Assembly (NCBI RefSeq): GCF_024323335.1
Contig: NC_066581.1
Span: forward strand, 298,738,536-298,802,535
From: Lathyrus oleraceus
Taxonomy: Eukaryota > Streptophyta > Magnoliopsida > Fabales > Fabaceae
DNA length: 64,000 bases
Reading direction: 5' to 3'
The notes below the pieces were generated by a model, which searched no databases, was not told the origin of the DNA, and saw only the letters and a program-made list of their open reading frames with translations. The position numbers and the translations under genes are program-made. Shown piece after piece: positions 23,104 to 34,005 of this stretch (position 1 is its first letter; the number at the start of each line of letters is the position of its first letter).

Positions 23104-23580
23104 TGTCGCATTACGCGAAAAACCAGAGGGAAAAAGAAATAGAGCCGCCACCGTGCATTATTTATCCCAAAGGAGGGAAAGGAAACGCTCGAAGTAAACC
23201 TGGAAAGGAATGGTCTCGCGACCAGAGAGAGATGGGATCGGGAGTCGGTTATGCGAAGGGAAGGTATTAGCACCCCTACGCATCCGTCGTACTCGATGGG
23301 GTCCATGCTCAGAAAGAATAGAAGAAAGGTTGCTAAAGATACTGCTCAAACACTGCACAAACCGGAGTGAAACACAGATGAAAGACGGAAGAAGGTAACT
23401 CGACAGGATGTCGCATCCTGGTCCTACGTAGTTTGTCACACAAACATCAGAGTCGACGTAGTTCGGGGGAAAGCAGAACGTGCTCGCTAGGATGTCGCAT
23501 CCTATGCATACGTATCTTCTCTAACCAAAGAAGAATCAGAGCACTCGTAGCTCGGCTAACGCACGCCAAACAAAACACAA

Positions 23581-23745
23581 ACAAGAAACCGACTGCCAAT
23601 CGCTGGACTTACGTCAGACTCCACACCAACAAACCCACACAGGAAACCGACTGCCAATCGTTGGACTTATGTCAGACTCCAACACAAAAACTCACACAGG
23701 AAACCAACTGCCAATCGCTGGACTTACGTCAGACTCCAACACACA
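23581..23745 (-). repeat. LTR minisatellite in C 3' LTR, three units
   Basis: Three units of ~53-60 bp carry the core TGCCAATCGCTGGACTTACG or a close variant. This is the reverse complement of the LTR1 minisatellite core. Confidence 0.7.
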
Positions 23746-24944
23746 CAAAGGGGTTGAAAAAGAAAAAGGGCGCCCGGAGAGATCTGCTCATCTCCTGCCT
23801 ACGTACCTCATCTGGTATGAGGATCAGGGCGACGTAGTTCCCCTAAACAGGGAAAGAACTTCTAATCTAACCAGAGACAAAGGGAGATAACAAGCTACTA
23901 GGGAGACTACGACTCGAGCCTAGAAGTTGTCATGCATACGATCCCTATGTTGAGGTCTCTATCCTAACTTGCACAGGAAGCAAGCTAGCCTAAACAGCAC
24001 ATCAAGCAAATACAAGCACAAGAGAGCAAGCACACACACTATATGCAAATAATTGGCTCATACAAGGCTAGGCTGTAGAAACAAGCCAACTGGAATGGGG
24101 TGTGGTTAGCTCTTAACCCTAACATTGAGAGTTAGGGTGAAGCAGATGAAATAGGAAGTGAGGGTAAGACCTCACAGCTCTTATCCCTGGCCTGGGAGAG
24201 CATGAATCAAATAGAAAGTGTGGGAGTTCAGAATGTAGGAACTCTTCTCCACATGTGACTGACACAACAAGACCTTGGGTTCTTATTCACAATGCATCAA
24301 CACATGGTGTGAGCAAAGTGAATGACACAACTGAATAGCAGGGTATGGATTGCACATCCCTTTTATCTGCCAATTGCCTCTTAAGAGGTATTTACCTGCT
24401 TGGCACAAACTTAAACAAACACAAGCATTGCCTCTTAAGGAGGGCTTCAGACAGGTGCCTGCCAACATAACATGACAGGTCTTCCAGACTACATGAAGAT
24501 CAAGGAATTATACCTCAGTGGTAAGCAAACCACAAGCAAGCAAAACAAAGTTCAAATGAACTTAAAGCAACTTAGGTACCTCTTGAAGAGCATAACCTTT
24601 GAAATGCCACGATCCACAGCTTTGAAGTATCCAAATCCACTCTACAATGCTTGAAATGATGTTTGATGAAGCAATTGAAGCTTGAAAGGTGCTGGGTCTA
24701 GCTCAAAACAGAAATTTCATCTCCATGTTCATGAGCTTGCTTCACTTGGTTCTTGCTCGAATTTCACAATCTAATGCTTGATCTGCACAGAATCAAAGCC
24801 AAGGAACAAGAATATGGCAAGAAAAAGCAATGTTATGAAGAGAAAATTTGAATTATGAATGGAAGAAAATTTTGGAGGGAGAGAGAATTTGGATCTTGAA
24901 ATGGTGAATTGTGATTAACCTCCAAAATTCTGTTATGATTAGAG

Positions 24945-24953
24945 TATATATAT
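24945..24953 (-). promoter_or_regulatory. Candidate TATA box in C 3' LTR
   Basis: TATATATAT at the same offset as in the 5' LTR. Confidence 0.45.
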
Positions 24954-25934
24954 GCCTTCTTAATCATCTTGCTAATCCATAATTAACTTGGCTAATGAAA
25001 ATGAGGTGTTTTACAAAAATCAAAATTTGCATGGTGCATGTACTAATTACACGTGAACAGTACCACTCCCTTGATCATTTTCACTTAAAATCCTTTTTTA
25101 AACTCAATGGCAATGGTAGAAAGTCCATACAATGCACCATTTTTGAATTTTGCAATTTCCCTCCAAAAAAGACATGGAATAGCAAGTGATTATGTGATGA
25201 GATTTTATGTAATGTGATGCATGATTTGGAAATTAGAGGTCAAGAGAAGAATATTGCAAAAAGAACCACCAAATTTGGAGCTTTGGTTCAAAAGTTATGC
25301 TCATTTGAAGTTTCAAGTATACTTTGCCATGATTTGATCATAACTCCTCAACCGTTCATCAGATGCTCATGATCTTGGACGTTTTGGAAATGGGAGAGAA
25401 AGATCTTCAACTTTCATGTTGGACAAAATTTCATTTGAAGCTTCTTTGATGTTGGAAAGTTAAGTTGAAGTTGGTCCAAAAACTTGCCATTTTTGGAAAG
25501 TTTAAATTACAGGCCACTTTCCATTTTTGGAAACTTTTGATCTAGCTTCAAAATCTTCAAGGTAGATGTTTGACATGTTGAGTAACCTTCTTTGGGACAT
25601 GAATGAAGTGTCTCAAACCATTTCTCCATCTCCTAGCCCTCAGTTGACTTGCAGTTGACTTTTATGGGCCTCAGATGACTTGGAACTGCATTGTGGACTC
25701 TGAGCCTCTAGCACTTGATCAAGTTGCTTCAAAGGGATCCTTGAGTTCACATAAACTCCTTAGCACAACCATATGGCCTTCTTCTCATGGAAATGATTGG
25801 TCTCTTGCACAGTTGAATCCTCTTGATCAGTTTTGACTAATGATATGCAATGGACTATGCAATGTTAATGCAATGTTAATGACCTAAAAATACAATGAAG
25901 GTACAAATGGGAGGTGCAAATTTGAGGTGCTACA

Positions 25935-25946
25935 GCTGCCCCTATT
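25935..25946 (-). other. Polypurine tract of element C
   Basis: AATAGGGGCAGC on the minus strand, abutting the 3' LTR start. It differs from the A/E tract only at the last bases. Confidence 0.83.
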
Positions 25947-26164
25947 CAATCAACTGGGAACCTGAACGGATGAGAGCAACGGCTGTTAGACCTTCAAGGT
26001 ACACAGGGATTGAATACCAAAGAACCGTAGAAATTTGCACTCTGCGGGGATCCAAGAAAAGAAAGTTCAACAACGGCAACTTCCACTGGGATCTGATATT
26101 TACCACTGGACCAGACAAGACGTTTATCAACGACTCCACTGTGGATTTTGATTTTTATCAAAGG

Positions 26165-26960
26165 AAGGAACCACGTCCAGACATCGAAAGATGAATGGAA
26201 AAGGATACATCCAGACGTCAACGGACGAATGGGAAAAATCAACGTTTACCAATACCAACGGAGAGGTGACCAGACATCAAAGGATGAACTGGGAGAAAGA
26301 GATACAACCAGACGTCAACGGACGAATGGGAAAAACTCGACGTTTATCGATACCAACGGAGAGGTGACCAGACATCAACGGATGAATGGGAAGAAACTCG
26401 ACCAGACGTCAACGGACGAACGGGAGAAGCTCGACGTTTATCGACACCAACGGAGAGGTGACCAGACATCAATGGATGAATGGGAAAGGATACAACTAGA
26501 CGTTAACGGACGAATAGGAAAACCTCAACGTTTATCGATACCAACAGAGAGGTGACCAAACCTCAACGGATGAATGGGAAGACTCGACCAGACGTCAACG
26601 GACGAACGGGAGAAGCTCGACGTTTATCGACACCAACGGAGAGGTGACCAGACATCAACGGATGAACTGGGAGAAAGAGATACAACCAGACATCAACGGA
26701 CAAATGGGAAAAACTCGACATTTACCAATACCAACGGAGAGGTGACCAGTCATCAACGGATAAATGGGAAGACTCGACCAGACGTCAACGGACGAACGGG
26801 AGAAGCTCGACGTTTATCGACACCAACGGAGAGGTGACCAGACATCAACGGATGAACTGGGAGAAAGAGATACAACCATACGTCAACGGACGAATGGGAA
26901 AAACTCGACGTTTACCAATACCAACGGAGAGGTGACCAGTCATCAACGGATGAATGGAAG
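26165..26960. repeat. ~95-bp tandem array, eight units
   Basis: The marker GAGAGGTGAC recurs at 26261, 26359, 26453, 26547, 26639, 26737, 26829 and 26927, spaced 92-98 bp. Each unit holds two related halves with a core near CAGACGTCAACGGACGAA. The array is absent from the 3' regions of A, B and E. The repeat length and composition keep plus-strand frames open without implying a protein. Confidence 0.85.
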
Positions 26961-27349
26961 AAAGGGGTGAGGTGTTACCGGTTAGTAGGTAACAAGCTCG
27001 GGAAGAATGAATATCAAAGACCGGTGTACGGGTGAGATATATCAATCAACCAAAAACATATGAGGAAAACCTGAAGAGGCATATTTCGACTAAGGAAAAT
27101 CTGACTCCACAGGGGACCAAGGTCGCAATAGGGAGCAGACAGGAAGGAACGCCAAGGATACCGGGTTGTAGGCATAAAACAGGTGACCGACCAAGGCGTG
27201 AATTGGTTTGTGTTCCAAAACACTCATCATTCTGAAGAGAGCTAACAAAGCAATCTTGTTAAAGGATGGACATTCGATTCCACCAGGAATACGAATCCTA
27301 CTCAGTTGGGGAAACAAACAAAGGGTTCAGCCAAAGAGTGCATGAGATA

Positions 27350-27900
27350 TATTATCTATAGCCGTCAAAACGTAGATAATATACTCGCATGGAAGATTAT
27401 CCATAACCGGGTTGTAGGCTGACAAAGGATAGATCGACCGAAATCGTGAATTGGTGTGTGTTCCAAAACACTCATCATCCTGAAGAGAGCGAAAGCAAAC
27501 TTGTTAAAGGATGGACATTCGATTCCACAAGGAATACGAATCTTACTCAACTGGGAAGGACAAAACTTCGACCAAAGAGCGCATGAGATATATTATCTAT
27601 AGCCGTCAAAACGTAGATAATATACTCGCATGGAAGATTATCCATAACCGGGTTGTAGGTTGTCAAAGGATAAATCGACCGAAAAGAGAAACAATCGTTA
27701 CCAACAACAACAGGGTAGACGAGAGATGACTCACTGGGGATAAATTGCGCGAACAAGGCAATTATCCAAACAACTGGGGTAGAATGAATATTCGATTCTG
27801 CAAAGGGACAACGAATTTTACTCGACTGGGGAAACACGAAGGGCTTCGACCGAAGAGTGCATGAGATGTATTATCTATAGCCGTCAAAACGTAGATAATA
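27350..27900 (-). repeat. Three conserved hairpins in C 3' region
   Basis: Stem TATTATCTA / TAGATAATA at 27350-27381, 27591-27622 and 27869-27900, each perfect, with minus-strand loop core GTTTTGACGG. They lie in ~240-280 bp repeats that also contain the GGTTGTGGATAATCTTCC block. Confidence 0.65.
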
Positions 27901-28199
27901 CACTCGCATGGAAGATTATCCATAACCGGGTTGTAGGTTGTCAAAGGATAAATCAACCGAAAAGAAAGGCATCGAGATACCAGACTAAGTATGTAAAGAT
28001 GACCAATCAAAAGGGGAAACCACAAACATTACCAGCAAACGGTGAATGAAAGAGGACCCACTGAGGATAAAATGGCTTACTCGGAGCAATTATCCAAAAG
28101 GAAGGGGAAGACCCGTTGGGTATAAGATTGCTTAATCAAAGCAAACATCCAAAAGGGAAAAGGACTATCAATACCGAAAACTGGATAATGATAACCGCA

Positions 28200-28500
28200 A
28201 AGAGGGGATTACATCTACCGGTTCATAGGTAGAAAACCACGGAAAGGTGACCGTCATCGACTAGGATGAGCACAAGGGTTGACTCCACAAAGGGGAGAAA
28301 AGAGGGTTCACATCTACCGGTTCGTAGGTAGAAGACCACAACAATCTGCTGAGGAACAGAATGGGAGAAAATAGGATTTACAACTACCGGTTAGTAGGTA
28401 GAAAACCGTAAAGATAGGACTTACAACTACCGGTTAGTAGGTAGAAGCCACAAATTCCGCTGAGGATAAGATGAATGAGTGCCGGTTAGTGAGAAACTAT
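28200..28500 (-). repeat. ACCGGT-core repeats in C 3' region
   Basis: About five copies of CTACCGGTT-(A/C)-(G/A)-TAGGTAGAA-type units near 28216, 28316, 28386, 28426 and 28475. This is the element C version of the repeat at 2180-2875. Confidence 0.6.
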
Positions 28501-29917
28501 TCATTTACACCACAGGGAAGCACAAGAGACAGCCAATAGGAAGCCAATTTAGGATCGATCAAAAAGGCAGACTGAATCAAGACTCATCCTAATGAGGAAA
28601 GAACTCAATAGAGAAAACCCATCCCATCAGGCGTGTAGGGAGGGAACGGAAATAACCGTCATCCACGAGGATATAACTCAGTGGGGAGTGCAGAAGGAAA
28701 TGGTAGACACTTTCTGCTTAAGGGGCTGACCCTATATGGAGAGATCAGACACACCGACATCTGCTTGGGAAGATCTACTAGGGAGATCTGTATAACCAAT
28801 TAGCAGGAGACAACAATCACCAGATACATGGCAACAGATGTAACATGAGTATCTGAATGCTATGATTATGCGTATATGCATTATGCATGATGAATGCTGA
28901 CAAACAGACACGCCTAACACAGGTCCAGGGATCAACCACCCGGTACTACCCTTCCAGAGGGAAAGTCAAAAGATCACCCGAGAGCAAAAGAGATCTGCCG
29001 GAGACTGGGATATCAGGGGACAACACCATCCTGCAGGGGAGGAAAGCCACAAGAGGCTGCCGGAGGGATCATCAGTCACAACCGGAGAAAAGAGTTCATA
29101 ACACAGGCAGACACTGCCACAACAACAACTCATGCTGGGGGTCAAAGATACCAAGAAGCAAACAGATCTCTGGTGGGGATAGATAGGCATTGATAAAGCT
29201 CATCATGCCAACAACTCCGCTGGGGATTTATCCGAGGAAATGATGGAGTAATGGGATGTCAATCCACCAAATACTGAATCTTCCAAAGAAAAGCACTCGT
29301 GCTGGAGAGAGGAGAAGACTGCTCTGCTGGAGAGAGGAAAAATGAAGTCTTCCACAAACACTCTGCTTGGGCACTGTCCCACAACAGTGTTCAGACAGCA
29401 ACCTACTGGGGATGACCAACCATAGGACTCAAACAGCACTCTACTGGAGATGTACCATAATAGAGCTAATAGGGCTTGGAGGAAGAATGTTGCACTGCCG
29501 GGGACATGAAGATGAACAACTTCAACCAACATTGCGCTGAGCAACCTCGCTGAGGAGAAACCATGAAAGGTTCTACAGGAAAAAAATACAGTCATGTCGG
29601 AGATATGAACAAAAGTCTTACCCTGTTGGGAATCATACCACCCTTGGGAGAGCACTGCAGATCTCCTAAGTATCCCTTCATCATCGTGAATGTTCACTTT
29701 GTTTAAGAACAATTTTGTGAAAAATTTGTTTATTTTGAAAACAATGATATTTTATCAATTAAAAACATGCAAAACATTTGTTGAGTTGAAACAAATAAGA
29801 GTGCAAATAATTGGATAAAAGCTCAAATTGATGTGATGGAATGGTAGTCTGCGAATGGCAAGACACCATAGATCTTTACAAGTTTGAAACCGGTGATATA
29901 TATTGGAAGAGGGCTAC

Positions 29918-29969
29918 ATTGAACATAATGACCATTTCTCTACCAATTCCGAATTTCGATGTATTTGAA
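29918..29969 (+). other. Antisense segment resembling pol exon 2 start (copy C)
   Basis: ATTGAACATAATGACC then CCAATTCCGAATTTCGATGT, parallel to the first part of pol exon 2 but antisense to element C. A small indel shifts the pol-like frame partway. Confidence 0.55.
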
Positions 29970-30067
29970 TCTTCAGTCGACGAGGAATCAAGAATTTTCT
30001 GGCGGATGACAGATGTAGAACATAGTCTTGTCAGGATGCAGTTACTTGCCAAATCCCTAATTTTTGC

Positions 30068-30221
30068 CTAGATTGCCCCAGTGTGAGGCACTCAATCTAG
30101 CGGGATGCAAATTCTTTTTTTTTCTAATGTCTCTAACTTTTGCCTGGATCGCCCTTTCGGGTTTTCAATCCACCGAGACGCTCCTTTTTGCCTAAGCCGC
30201 CCTTTCGGGGATTCAACTTAG
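30068..30221 (-). other. Triple stem-loop after pol stop (copy C)
   Basis: Minus-strand stems CTAAG/CTTAG (30221-30192), a middle stem GGATTG / CGATCC near 30170-30145, and CTAGATTG / CAATCTAG (30100-30068). Confidence 0.6.
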
Positions 30222-30237
30222 CGAGCTATTCTGCTTT

Positions 30238-30595
30238 TTAGGCGAAGTATTTCTTGACTGCGTCTGAATTCATAGGACGAGTGAAATCCTCCCCGTCCAT
30301 TGTTGTAAGTGTCAAAGCATTGCCTGAAAAAGCTCTCCTGACAACATGTGGACCTTCATAGTTTGGAGTCCACTTGCCCCTGGAATCGGGCGCGAAAGAC
30401 AAGACTTTCTTGAGCACAAGATCACCTTCTCGGAACACACGAGGCTTGACCTTCTTATTGAATGCTTTCTTCATTCTCTGCTGATATTACTGACCATGAC
30501 ACATGGCAGTTAATCTCTTCTTTTCGATCAGATTCACTTGGTTGTAACGACTCTGAATCCATTCAGCATCAGTCAACTTGGGATTTGAGGGTGTT
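30238..30595 (-). pseudogene. Integrase tail remnant (element C)
   Basis: Matches the last ~118 codons of pol: L-T-D-A-E-W, then the GPY-like module, ending V-K-K-Y-F-A at 30238. It has one in-frame stop where the intact copy has a leucine codon (C-H-G-Q then stop). It has no catalytic residues and is a leftover of a large pol deletion. Confidence 0.88.
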
Positions 30596-30695
30596 ATTTT
30601 TTTCTTTTGTTTCTTTCTTTCTTTTTTTATTCTTTTGATTTTGATTTTGATTTTTCACCCTCCTCTTTTTTTTTTTTTTGATTACATTTGTAATG
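30596..30695. repeat. T-rich low-complexity filler at pol deletion junction
   Basis: T-rich blocks including TTTTGATTTTGATTTTGA and a run of T lie between the RT start and the integrase tail. No counterpart exists in A, B or E, so it probably arose during the deletion. Confidence 0.6.
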
Positions 30696-30699
30696 CCCC

Positions 30700-30877
30700 A
30701 GTTGGACTGTTTTGCTGATTCTCGAGATGCAGCTGAGTGATCTTCGTTTCTTGCTCAAGAAGTCGGGAAATCTCGTCAGGAATCCCTTCAACATCATCTT
30801 CCTCTGCTTCGAATATAGGGAATTCAAAATTGGGAGATGGCGTTGGATCATTATGTTCAATGGGTTTAAGAATCAAC
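30700..30877 (-). pseudogene. RT-region start remnant (element C)
   Basis: The first ~58 codons of pol exon 2 (I-E-H-N-D-P then F-E-A-E-E-D-D) follow the intron acceptor. The sequence diverges at about 30700, before the RT domain proper. No polymerase motif is left. Confidence 0.85.
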
Positions 30878-31143
30878 CTGCATAATGATTTTGAATATAA
30901 AAGCTTTTTGGAAAACAAACAAGACAATCGTTATGCAGATGAAAAGATTGCTTTTATTCTTGTTTTTAGGGTTTTTTGTGATCACCAATTTCATGTAAAA
31001 AGCGAAAAGGGAAAACAAATGGAAAAACAAATGTTTAACATGCTTTTATTTGAATGAAAATATCATTGTATTTATTTTGCCAACAATGTCATCACTTCTC
31101 CTTTTGGCATGGGAGAAGGGTTTTTAAACAAAGTGATTATTAC
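30878..31143 (-). other. Intron between pro and RT (element C)
   Basis: 266 bp; donor GTAATA within G-A-GTAA and acceptor TTATGCAG. It is retained although both flanking coding regions have decayed. Confidence 0.62.
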
Positions 31144-31335
31144 TCTGACTTATGAATGACTGTAGGAACACCCACAGCGACCCAATTGTGGCAGATCTCG
31201 CCAGGGATGACAAATGTCACTATCCTCTGTGTCATCAGCTTCCCCACTCTGATTGACGTGGATTAAACCTCCACTCTTGAACAAATGTTGAAGACCTCAG
31301 AAGAAAAGCCAACGCCCGCCCGGGACTTGTTATCT
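31144..31335 (-). pseudogene. Pro-region C-terminal remnant (element C)
   Basis: About 60 codons matching the end of gag-pro of E (N-K-S-R-A-G, then W-V-A-V-G-V-P-T-V-I-H-K-S), with small indels that break the frame. The protease domain itself is absent. Gag ends at its own stop just upstream. Confidence 0.75.
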
Positions 31336-32862
31336 TCAAGCTCGATTAACATTGGGACCTAAGTCCTCAAAGCTCAGAATACCTGATCTCATAAGGTCTT
31401 GAACCTTATTCTTCAGCTGAAAGCAGCTTTCCACATCATAACCAGGAGCACCCGAATGATACACACAATGCTGATCAGGCTTATACCACCACCGAGGATT
31501 GACGGGTATAGCCGGTGGGTCTCTGAGCGTAATCAAATTTCGCTCTATCAAAGAGGGATATAGCTCTGCGTATGACATAGGAATTGGATCAAAAACGATC
31601 TTCCTCCTCTCATTACTCGTACTAGCTTGATTATCATTGTGAGGCTGGTAAGCCTGCTGTTGAGGACGACGTTGTTGAGGTTGATATTGCTGAGTTGGTC
31701 TTCTTTGTTGTTGGGGTTGAGTTGCTGGAATAGTCACAGCAGCAACCTGACGATACTGTCCTCTGTTCACATTCCTCCGATGGTGCACAGCATTTGTTTC
31801 ACTCTCTCCCCTTCTGGGTGCCCCAGAGGACGGCTTTTTAGAAATCGAAGAACTTGAAGAGCCAGGATCTTGTATCTTTCCTGCTTTGATAAGACTCTCC
31901 GTTCTTTCTCCACATATTACAACATCTGAAAAGCTACCAAACGGGCAACTTCCCATACGGTCCATGAACACACCCTGCAAGGTTCCGATGAACATGTCAG
32001 TCAGCTCTTTCTCCAACATCGGAGGTTGCACTCTTGCGGCTAGCTCATGCCATCTCTGGGTGTACTCTTTGAAGCTTTCCCCAGTCTTCTGACACAAGCT
32101 CTGCAGTTGGGTTCGGCTCGGAGCCATATCCATGTTGTGCTTGTATTGCCTCAGAAAGGCTTCACCCAGATCTCTCCAGCTTCTGACTGATTCTTTCCTC
32201 AGATCCACGTACCAGTCCAAAGACGCTCCAGACAAACTGTCTTGGAAAAAGTACATCCACATCTTCTCATCGTCAGTGTATGCGGAGATCTTCCTGTAAT
32301 AAGCCTGTACATGGGTGCGAGGACAAGAAGTGCCATTGTATTTGTCAAAAGATGGCGCTTTGGATTTGTAAGGGATCCTCAATCCATCAACCAATCCCAT
32401 GTCGGTAACATCAAAACCCAGAGAGTTCTGACACTCCATGGCACGGATTTTCTCAGCAAGGGCATCCACTTTTCTATCCCTCTCTTCAGTCCTCACAACT
32501 TCATCATCATCACTGAGGAGAGTAAACATATCCTCTTGTCGGTCAACCAACGGAGCAGGATGACGAACAGGAGCACGGGTCGCTCTGACATTGGCAGTCT
32601 CTGCAGCAATAGGTTGTCCGTTAATCCTGATACCCCTCAACTCATCACCCATAGCATAGTTGTTGACAGGAATAGCAACAACAACAGCTTCATTAACAGG
32701 GACCCCCTCTGGTGAAGCACGGTTGACCGGTGGAATCACAACTTCCTGTCTCTGGGCTAAGGCACGCAGCTCCTCTTGCCCTTGCACAACACCCTGCATC
32801 ATGCTCATGAATTGGGCCATGTTAGCCCTCATCTCGGCCAACTCAGCTTGAACTTGGTCCAT
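31336..32862 (-). CDS. Gag polyprotein (element C), intact 508 codons
   Basis: Retrotransposon capsid/nucleocapsid protein. Domains: N-terminal coiled coil (about residues 1-45, M-D-Q-V-Q-A-E-L), a linker, the Gag capsid core (about 195-290; F-Q-D-S-L-S-G-A-S-L-D-W-Y and L-G-E-A-F-L-R-Q-Y-K), a Q/R-rich basic stretch (about 375-415), and a C-terminal zinc-finger-like motif from residue 466 (C-X2-H...C) in which the second histidine seen in E (A-P-G-H) is a tyrosine. No stop or frameshift. The first methionine has no in-frame competitor nearby. It is the only complete Gag here and the only full gene of element C; the protein could package the element's own RNA if the other enzymes came from elsewhere. 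Confidence 0.9.
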   Translation of the reverse strand: MDQVQAELAEMRANMAQFMSMMQGVVQGQEELRALAQRQEVVIPPVNRASPEGVPVNEAVVVAIPVNNYAMGDELRGIRINGQPIAAETANVRATRAPVRHPAPLVDRQEDMFTLLSDDDEVVRTEERDRKVDALAEKIRAMECQNSLGFDVTDMGLVDGLRIPYKSKAPSFDKYNGTSCPRTHVQAYYRKISAYTDDEKMWMYFFQDSLSGASLDWYVDLRKESVRSWRDLGEAFLRQYKHNMDMAPSRTQLQSLCQKTGESFKEYTQRWHELAARVQPPMLEKELTDMFIGTLQGVFMDRMGSCPFGSFSDVVICGERTESLIKAGKIQDPGSSSSSISKKPSSGAPRRGESETNAVHHRRNVNRGQYRQVAAVTIPATQPQQQRRPTQQYQPQQRRPQQQAYQPHNDNQASTSNERRKIVFDPIPMSYAELYPSLIERNLITLRDPPAIPVNPRWWYKPDQHCVYHSGAPGYDVESCFQLKNKVQDLMRSGILSFEDLGPNVNRA

Positions 32863-33985
32863 GTTTCTCTGTTGATTCAGTCTGGTAGCGTAGCGGTGCG
32901 GACGTTGATCAGCAATCCTGCCTCAAACAGGAACCAGAGTGAGAAGCCTCTCCCAAGCATGTCTGTAATGCAAGAATGATATGTGCATGATATGCATGAT
33001 ATGGGTACTATATTTTATCATGAATGATCCTGAGAAAGGATATGCACATGCGGGTTAACTTTTCCTTTTTTCATGCATTATTTTATGGAAAATAAACATG
33101 CTATGATGCAAATGATGCGAACATGACTGGTTGGTTGTGCATCACAAGGCACAGGATCAGAGCTTCGGCATGAATTCGGCACCGGAAACCACAGATCAAA
33201 ATCATCTGGAACCCAAGGTCATCTGGAACCCATACTTCAGAACCAAGTCACCATCTGAACGAGTACCCTCAAATTCAACCCAGGGATCCGAAATAAACGG
33301 AACCCTCTGGTCCATTCCAAGATCAAACCTCCGGCGTCTCAAAAATGAAGACCCATAAATCCATCTGAACCATAGGCACCATCACAGAATCAATGACGGA
33401 ACCTGCATCTGTAAGGATCAAACCCTCCCCTCACAGGTGAATTCTAACAAGGTCATCCTAAGGCGGACAATGATCTCGACAATCGGGCAAAGATACTCAA
33501 CGGGTTTGCCCTTTCGAGTGTGCCATTGTAGCTCTCTTAAGATCGTCTAAACCAAAGATCCGGGAAAGAACGGTCACCGAAGTCAATAGCTCAGATGAGA
33601 TAACCCAACCTGAGTGGAATAACTCCAAACGGAAGGACTCTCTCAAATGAACCTCGTCCGGCTGTGGTGACACGTCTCCTCATCATGTCGTACAACATGT
33701 GAAGAAACATGAGACCACGTTAATCCTAGGTGTATACTCAGGCTTGGGTATTGGGCCTCACTCAGAACACCCACCCCAAATCAGAGGAACCAACCTGTAC
33801 AGAATCCAATATGATGACAGTATGATGCATGCAAGTATCTATGCAAATATATACAATCATAGCATAATAAACAGGGATGCAATAAATAAAGCAGTAAAAG
33901 CAACCAAAGCTATCCTAGAGAGCGCTAGGACTGACTCGCTTAGGGAAGATGGACCAGCAAGAGGTCAACCTCTCGATATTATCTA
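32863..33985 (-). other. 5' leader of element C
   Basis: 1.1 kb between the PBS and gag. There is no ORF1 and no conserved frame. It carries scattered CATCTGGAACC-type short repeats near 33180-33260. Packaging signals would be expected here but none can be recognised. Confidence 0.7.
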
Positions 33986-34003
33986 TCCCCAGCAGAGTCG
34001 CCA
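33986..34003 (-). other. Primer-binding site of element C (tRNA-Arg)
   Basis: TGGCGACTCTGCTGGGGA on the minus strand, 2 nt inside the 5' LTR. Identical to the PBS of B. Confidence 0.9.
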
Positions 34004-34005
34004 GC

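Larger units (their letters stand above)
23104..25934 (-). mobile_element. 3' LTR of element C (2831 bp)
   Basis: Termini TGTAGCACCTC (25934) and AATGCGACA (23104) on the minus strand. It contains a TATATATAT box at 24945-24953, a tandem repeat at about 23581-23745 and a PBS-like TGGCGGCTCT at 23150-23141. Compared with the solo LTR at 56834-61243 it has lost ~1.6 kb of its middle. No gene. Confidence 0.9.
25947..30237 (-). other. 3' region of element C
   Basis: 4.3 kb between the PPT and the integrase-tail stop. It holds a 95-bp tandem array, three copies of the conserved hairpin, ACCGGT repeats, the antisense pol-like segment and the triple stem-loop. ORFs on both strands reflect repeats and are not conserved genes. 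Confidence 0.8.

Noticed and set aside
23433..23890. Plus-strand frames of 73-134 codons over the C LTR minisatellite, with similar ones at 34505 and 57383
   Set aside because: Repetitive peptides from the tandem repeat, antisense to the LTR; frames differ between the copies.
26165..26960. CRISPR-like array
   Set aside because: Units are contiguous tandem repeats with no unique spacers, and the context is plant nuclear DNA.
26148..26970. Long plus-strand open frames with repeated D-Q-T-S-T-D-E peptides
   Set aside because: They are produced by the ~95-bp tandem array, lie antisense in the 3' region of element C, and have no counterpart elsewhere.
32242..32715. 157-codon plus-strand ORF over C gag
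   Set aside because: Antisense shadow of the intact gag; composition is what the sense codons impose.
33986..34003. tRNA gene suggested by the tRNA-Arg match
   Set aside because: Only the 18-nt complement of the tRNA 3' end is present, placed as a primer-binding site.
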